The position numbers and the translations under genes were made by a program. Shown piece after piece: positions 40,594 to 44,833 of a DNA stretch of 44,833 bases. Under the pieces are notes generated by a model, which was given only the letters and a program-made list of their open reading frames with translations, was not told where the DNA came from and searched no databases. The stretch's first letter is position 1. Each line of letters opens with the position of its first letter. Source of the stretch: Tissierellia bacterium (GTDB lineage Bacteria > Bacillota > Clostridia > Tissierellales > Peptoniphilaceae); assembly GCA_030537815.1 (NCBI GenBank), contig JAUNVF010000010.1, positions 1-44,833 of the forward strand, read 5' to 3'.

Positions 40594-42960
40594 CTAAAAT
40601 AACGAAATGGGATTAATCATAACGAATATATGATATCCACCTTTAAAACTCTCTTTATCCTTTAATATCCTATTATTTATTCTATCTTTTACTCTCTCTA
40701 AATCATTTTTAGTCTTGATTAAAATATTAAATCTAAATCTATTATTTATTCTCTCTATTACAGCCGGATTTGGTCCTATTATCTCAAAATCCATAGAATT
40801 TGATCTCGAATTTATCTTATCTATTATTTCAAAAGCTTTTTTATTAGCCTTGAATCTGTCCTCATGAGTTACCCTTATTAAAATTATATTGTCAAAAGGC
40901 GGGTAATTATATTCTCTTCTAATTTTGATTTCATTTTCATAGAAATTTATATAATCATGATCTTTAGCACAATTTATCGCATAGTGATTTGGCTGATAAG
41001 TTTGAATTATTACATTGCCTTTAACTTCTCCCCTACCTGCTCTTCCGGCAACTTGAGTAAGTAGTTGAAAAGTCTTTTCCTGAGCTCTGTAATCAGGCAA
41101 ATTCAATGAAATATCTGCAGATACAATGCCGACAGTCCTCACATTCTTAAAATCAAATCCCTTTGACAGCATTTGAGTTCCAATGAGAATATCTATTTTA
41201 CCTTCATTCATAAGCTTATAAATTCTTTCATAATTCCCCTTTTTGCTCATAGTGTCTGCATCCATTCTTGCGACTCTTGCATTGGGAAATTCCTTAATCG
41301 TCTCTTCTTCGAGTTTTTCAGTTCCTGCTCCAAATTCTTTTATAGCATTGCTCCCACAAGATGGACAGATTATTGGTTTCGAAGATGTTCTTCCGCAAAA
41401 ATGGCAAATCGATATACCTTTAGATTTGTGATATGTCATAGAAACATCACATGCATCACATTTAAGTATATATCCACATCTTCTACAAAAAATATAAGAT
41501 GTATGACCTCTCTTATTTAAAAATAATATACTTTGATTTTTTTCATTTAAAGAATTTTGAATTTCATCTCTCAAAATTCCTGAAAACATAGAGAAATTTC
41601 CCATTTTTAATTCATCTCTCATGTCTACAACATGAACATCGGGTAGTGGATTTTTATTTGCCCTGTCAGAAAGTTCCAGAAGTTCGTAATCTTTATTTTT
41701 AGTCTTAAAATAACTCTCTATCCTAGGAGTGGCAGTACCCAAAACTACATTGCATCGATTATAATTTCCTCTAAATCTAGCTATATCCAATGCATCGTAT
41801 TTCGGATTTTTTTCACTTATATAGCTTAGCTCATGCTCTTCGTCGATAATTATCAAACCCAAATTACTAAAAGGAGCAAAGACTGCTGATCTTGTACCAA
41901 CTACTATCGAAACCAATCCTTCCTTGATCATCCTCCACTGATCAAATCTCTCGCTAATTGATAATCTGCTATGCAGTACGGCTATCTTTTTCCCAAATCT
42001 ACCTGCGAATCTCGCAATCGTCTGAGGTGTCAAAGCTATTTCAGGAACGAGTATCATCACTTGCTTACCTTCTTTTATTTTAGCTTTCGCAAGCTGTAGA
42101 TAAATCTCTGTCTTTCCACTTCCGGTTACACCCTGTAATAGGAATGTCTTGTTCTCTGATTTATCTATTCTGTCAAACACATTTTTTTGAGAAGAAGTTA
42201 GTATATGCTCATCATAGTCAATTATCTCATCGGACAATACTTCTCTGAACACCTCATCTTCTATAATTCTTACCAAGCCAAGCCTCTCTAAAGCCCTCAA
42301 ACTGGAGAGACTACTGCTAGTCTCTCTGAGCAATTTATATATTTCAACCTTATTATTATTAGCTAGATAGTCGTATATCTCTAGCTGTTTATTCGCTCTG
42401 GATGATATCTTTTCTCTTGAATTACTGATTTTCTCTACAAATTTAATTTTTTTAATGCTCGCTTTTCTCGAGAATTCATATCTCTTTTTAATCTTACCCA
42501 TTTTTATATAATTATCAATCATTGCCTTATCGATATCAGGGTATTTTAAATTAATCTGGTCTAAAGTCTTAGGCGAGTTTAGAAATATTAAAAATTCATC
42601 ATTGTCTTGATCTGAATAATATATTTCTGTAATATTTTTAATATCTCCCGGAGGTAATACAGTCTGAAAAGCTGAAGACAGATCAGAAAGGTATTCATCT
42701 CTCATGAATAGAGCTATATCTATGAGTTCCTGATCTAGAATAGGAGAATTATCAAGGGTTTTAATAATGTCTTTAATTTTAAATGTAGATTCTACTTCTT
42801 CTAAAATTTCTACTACAATTCCTATACTGGTCTTGTTTCCTCTTCCGAATGGAACAATCACTCTCATGCCTACTGCGATATCGTAGTTTTCAGGAATCCT
42901 ATATGTATATAGTTGATCAGTCATCCTTGTCTTTGATTTTAAAACTAATTTAGCGTACAA
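40594..42960 (-). CDS. priA: Primosomal protein N' (replication restart helicase)
   Basis: The 788-residue helicase restarts stalled forks. N-terminal 3'-DNA-binding domain (about 1-100), winged helix, then the helicase core with LLQGVTGSGKTEIYLQ (Walker A), IIIDEEH (DEEH), GTATPR, zinc-binding cysteine pairs in CRRCGYILKCDACD and CHFCG...CPSCG, and QVAGRAGRG. The start is TTG at 42960, with GGAG upstream. It lies between coaBC and def in the usual order. Confidence 0.96.
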   Translation of the reverse strand: MYAKLVLKSKTRMTDQLYTYRIPENYDIAVGMRVIVPFGRGNKTSIGIVVEILEEVESTFKIKDIIKTLDNSPILDQELIDIALFMRDEYLSDLSSAFQTVLPPGDIKNITEIYYSDQDNDEFLIFLNSPKTLDQINLKYPDIDKAMIDNYIKMGKIKKRYEFSRKASIKKIKFVEKISNSREKISSRANKQLEIYDYLANNNKVEIYKLLRETSSSLSSLRALERLGLVRIIEDEVFREVLSDEIIDYDEHILTSSQKNVFDRIDKSENKTFLLQGVTGSGKTEIYLQLAKAKIKEGKQVMILVPEIALTPQTIARFAGRFGKKIAVLHSRLSISERFDQWRMIKEGLVSIVVGTRSAVFAPFSNLGLIIIDEEHELSYISEKNPKYDALDIARFRGNYNRCNVVLGTATPRIESYFKTKNKDYELLELSDRANKNPLPDVHVVDMRDELKMGNFSMFSGILRDEIQNSLNEKNQSILFLNKRGHTSYIFCRRCGYILKCDACDVSMTYHKSKGISICHFCGRTSSKPIICPSCGSNAIKEFGAGTEKLEEETIKEFPNARVARMDADTMSKKGNYERIYKLMNEGKIDILIGTQMLSKGFDFKNVRTVGIVSADISLNLPDYRAQEKTFQLLTQVAGRAGRGEVKGNVIIQTYQPNHYAINCAKDHDYINFYENEIKIRREYNYPPFDNIILIRVTHEDRFKANKKAFEIIDKINSRSNSMDFEIIGPNPAVIERINNRFRFNILIKTKNDLERVKDRINNRILKDKESFKGGYHIFVMINPISLF

Positions 42961-42970
42961 TAAATCACTC

Positions 42971-44149
42971 CTAATACTTTAGAAGATCGAGTATCTTATC
43001 TGCCAGATCAAATTTACTCATAATAGGAAGATCTTCAGTATAGCTATCCGAAATTATACTAGCAATATTTGTATCTACATTAAAGCCGGCTCCCGGCTTA
43101 CTTATATCATTGGCTATGATATAATCGAGATTCTTTTTATGCAATTTTTCCTTGGCATTTTTCTTTAAATTATCTGTTTCCGCTGCGAATCCTATAATCT
43201 TTTTGCTGCCTTTTATATTTCCAAAATAACTCAGTATATCTTTGTTTTCAACTAGTTCGAGTTCCGGTATTTCTGTCTTCTTTATCTTTTTATCTTTCCT
43301 ATTTTTAACCTTAAAGTCTGCAGGTGCTGCAGCCATAATAAGACAATCCGCATCTTCAAAATTATCATCAATCGCCTCAAATAATTCATCTGCAGTTTCT
43401 ATATGGATAGTTTCAATGCCATTAATTTGACTTAGATATGTCGGTCCCGATATCAAAATCACATTTGCTCCCCGATTTCTTGCCATTTTCGCTATTGAAT
43501 ATCCCATTTTCCCACTAGAGTCATTCGATATATATCTTACTGGATCAATTCTCTCGATGGTAGGCCCGGCAGTTATGATTATATTTTTGCCATCCAAGTC
43601 TTTTTTAGTCAAGAAACAATCTAAATAATCTATAATATCATTTGGCTCTGCCATTCTGCCATTTCCATAATGATTGCATGCTAAAAATCCCGTTCCCGTC
43701 TCTATAAAATAATGTCCTCTCTGCAAGAGGATGTCTATATTCCTTTTTGTAGCGGGATTATCCAGCATATTAGAATTCATGGCATGTGCTAGTATTATAG
43801 GCTTTTTAGTCGCTAATAATGTGGTACTTAGTAAATCATCTGCAATTCCATTAGCAATCTTAGCAATAATATTAGCAGTCGCCGGTGCGATTAAAACAAT
43901 ATCACAACTTTGTGCAAGCGAAATATGCTCGACATTATAATTATCGGAAGACTCAAAAAGTTTTGTATGAACTTTCGATCTTGCCATGGTCTGAAAAGTT
44001 ATTGGCGCAATCATCTTTGTCGCACTTTCAGTCATAATAATATCTACTTGAGCCTCTAATTTTTTTAACTTGCTAATCAAGTCCAAAACTTTGTAAATCG
44101 CTATTCCCCCTGTTACACCTAGGAGGATTTTCTTTCCCTTTAACATCAT
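42971..44149 (-). CDS. coaBC: Bifunctional phosphopantothenoylcysteine decarboxylase/synthetase
   Basis: Two fused enzymes of coenzyme A synthesis. The N-terminal CoaC domain (about 1-175) has ILLGVTGGIAIYK and APATANIIAKIANGIADDLL and HAMNSNML; the C-terminal CoaB domain (about 185-392) has ITAGPTIERIDPVRYISNDSSGKMG, the last with the conserved SSGKMG motif, and IGFAAET. Length 392 is typical. Cytosolic. Confidence 0.96.
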   Translation of the reverse strand: MMLKGKKILLGVTGGIAIYKVLDLISKLKKLEAQVDIIMTESATKMIAPITFQTMARSKVHTKLFESSDNYNVEHISLAQSCDIVLIAPATANIIAKIANGIADDLLSTTLLATKKPIILAHAMNSNMLDNPATKRNIDILLQRGHYFIETGTGFLACNHYGNGRMAEPNDIIDYLDCFLTKKDLDGKNIIITAGPTIERIDPVRYISNDSSGKMGYSIAKMARNRGANVILISGPTYLSQINGIETIHIETADELFEAIDDNFEDADCLIMAAAPADFKVKNRKDKKIKKTEIPELELVENKDILSYFGNIKGSKKIIGFAAETDNLKKNAKEKLHKKNLDYIIANDISKPGAGFNVDTNIASIISDSYTEDLPIMSKFDLADKILDLLKY

Positions 44150-44153
44150 ATAC

Positions 44154-44363
44154 CTACTTTAAACTTTCTAAGTCTTTTGTCTTGTAGCTAATTTTGTCAT
44201 CCATTAATTCCTCAAGGGCAATTGTGACCGGTTTTTGAGCCTTCGTCTCAATCAATGGTTCCGATTTTCCAACCAATCTCCTAGCTCTTTTGGAAACTAT
44301 CATCACTATGGCATATCTACTGTCATTAATTTTTTTTAATTCGTCAAATGATGGATTTATCAT
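44154..44363 (-). CDS. rpoZ: RNA polymerase omega subunit
   Basis: A 69-residue protein with the omega pattern: an N-terminal region SRYAIVMIVSKRARRL and the conserved KPVTIALEEL segment. It stabilises the RNA polymerase core assembly. The ATG overlaps the gmk stop (ATGA). The pair gmk-rpoZ-coaBC is conserved in Firmicutes. Confidence 0.95.
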   Translation of the reverse strand: MINPSFDELKKINDSRYAIVMIVSKRARRLVGKSEPLIETKAQKPVTIALEELMDDKISYKTKDLESLK

Positions 44364-44833
44364 TTAATTTCCTCCTTTAAATAGTATTCTAATGAATCAT
44401 TATTTATAACTCTAAGTTTTTCAGCTGCAATTATATGTTCTATATTTTTTACCGCATTTTCAACAGTGTCATTAAATACTGCATATTGGTATTCATTTAT
44501 TTTCGATATTTCGGCTTTTGCATTATTGAGCCTCAGTTCTATCTGTTCATCTGACTCAGTTCCCCTATGTGTCAATCTCCTTTCAAGCTCTGATAAACTC
44601 GGAGGAAGAAGAAAAACAAATACTCCATTTGGATAGTTTTTCTTAACTTGTAATGCGCCTTGCACATCTATCTCGAGAACTATTATCTCGCCATTATCGA
44701 TTCCATTCATTACAAAATCTTTGGGAGTTCCGTACATATTGCCATGAACTTCAGCATACTCGAGAAATTTTCCATCTTTTATATCTTTCTCGAATTTCTC
44801 TTTATCGAGATAGAAATAATCATCTCCATCTAT
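44360..44833 (-). CDS. gmk: Guanylate kinase, N-terminus missing at window edge
   Basis: Converts GMP to GDP. The visible frame continues without a stop to the last base of the window, so the gene extends beyond it; the P-loop end is not in view. The first Met visible at 44737 is internal: before it, in frame, are DYFYLDKEKFEKDIKDGKFL and EYAEVHGN, both family motifs that bind GMP. YGTPKDFV, VLEIDVQGALQVK and FLLPPSLSELERRL follow. The C-terminus is coupled to rpoZ. Confidence 0.96.
   Translation of the reverse strand: MDGDDYFYLDKEKFEKDIKDGKFLEYAEVHGNMYGTPKDFVMNGIDNGEIIVLEIDVQGALQVKKNYPNGVFVFLLPPSLSELERRLTHRGTESDEQIELRLNNAKAEISKINEYQYAVFNDTVENAVKNIEHIIAAEKLRVINNDSLEYYLKEEIK

Noticed and set aside
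1..44833. tRNA, rRNA, CRISPR array, insertion sequence or prophage
   Set aside because: No cloverleaf, rRNA segment, spaced repeat set, transposase or phage gene was recognised by eye. A scan with tRNAscan-SE and CRISPR tools would settle it.

Overview
The window looks like a chromosomal segment of a low-GC, anaerobic Gram-positive bacterium, most likely in the Clostridia/Tissierellia range. The base composition is strongly AT-rich. Shine-Dalgarno sites are strong, TTG starts are common, and TGA, TAA and TAG all serve as ordinary stops. The right half carries a typical Firmicutes run, gmk-rpoZ-coaBC-priA-def-fmt-rsmB-rlmN-stp-prkC-rsgA-rpe-thiN. A Na+-NQR-type electron transport cluster, corrinoid salvage genes and two apparent selenoproteins fit a fermentative anaerobe. 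The genus cannot be fixed from the sequence alone.

Layout, left to right. 1-2464: start of pyrB (cut by the window edge) behind a leader with a PyrR-like hairpin, then pyrC and a Cof-type phosphatase. 2581-2763: a small DUF3787-like protein. 2800-10636: one long minus-strand run of a coiled-coil protein, a PC4/YdbC protein, cobU, cobS, a CobC-like phosphatase, a patatin, a YhaO/YhaN (SbcD/SbcC-like) pair, a metallophosphoesterase and a CYTH protein. 10817-11771 (plus strand): a 33-residue membrane miniprotein, recX and a GIY-YIG protein. 11798-18910 (minus): RluA, a uridine-kinase-like protein, a ROK glucokinase, a response regulator, a histidine kinase and an unknown lipoprotein. 19005-20484 (plus): a MltG-like protein without a catalytic domain, and a ferric-reductase-like heme membrane protein behind a Fur-box-like promoter. 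20552-25773 (minus): cvfB, parvulin, DUF1292 protein, HAD phosphatase, Sec-peroxiredoxin, Sec-radical SAM protein, a P-loop protein and an unknown protein. 25846-30198 (minus): mgsA followed by nqrB-nqrC-nqrD-nqrE-nqrF with no nqrA. 30286-31140: YitT family. 31214-44833: the conserved translation, replication and cell-signalling run.

The most interesting observation is a pair of adjacent, translationally coupled genes, each interrupted by an in-frame UGA exactly where the family has its functional cysteine: the peroxidatic Cys of a BCP/PrxQ peroxiredoxin (UGA at 22834-22836) and the first FeS-ligand Cys of a TIGR01212/YhcC-type radical SAM protein (UGA at 22415-22417). Each UGA has a small hairpin with an apical G about 22-23 nt downstream, as expected of bacterial SECIS elements. 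A naive gene caller would start both genes after the UGA and lose the active site. The second notable feature is the NqrA-less Nqr cluster, headed by methylglyoxal synthase.

No tRNA, rRNA, CRISPR array, insertion sequence or phage gene was recognised. Only one gene-free stretch reaches about 300 bases (19434-19737); it holds a terminator on the left, a promoter/Fur-like site on the right and AT-rich sequence between.
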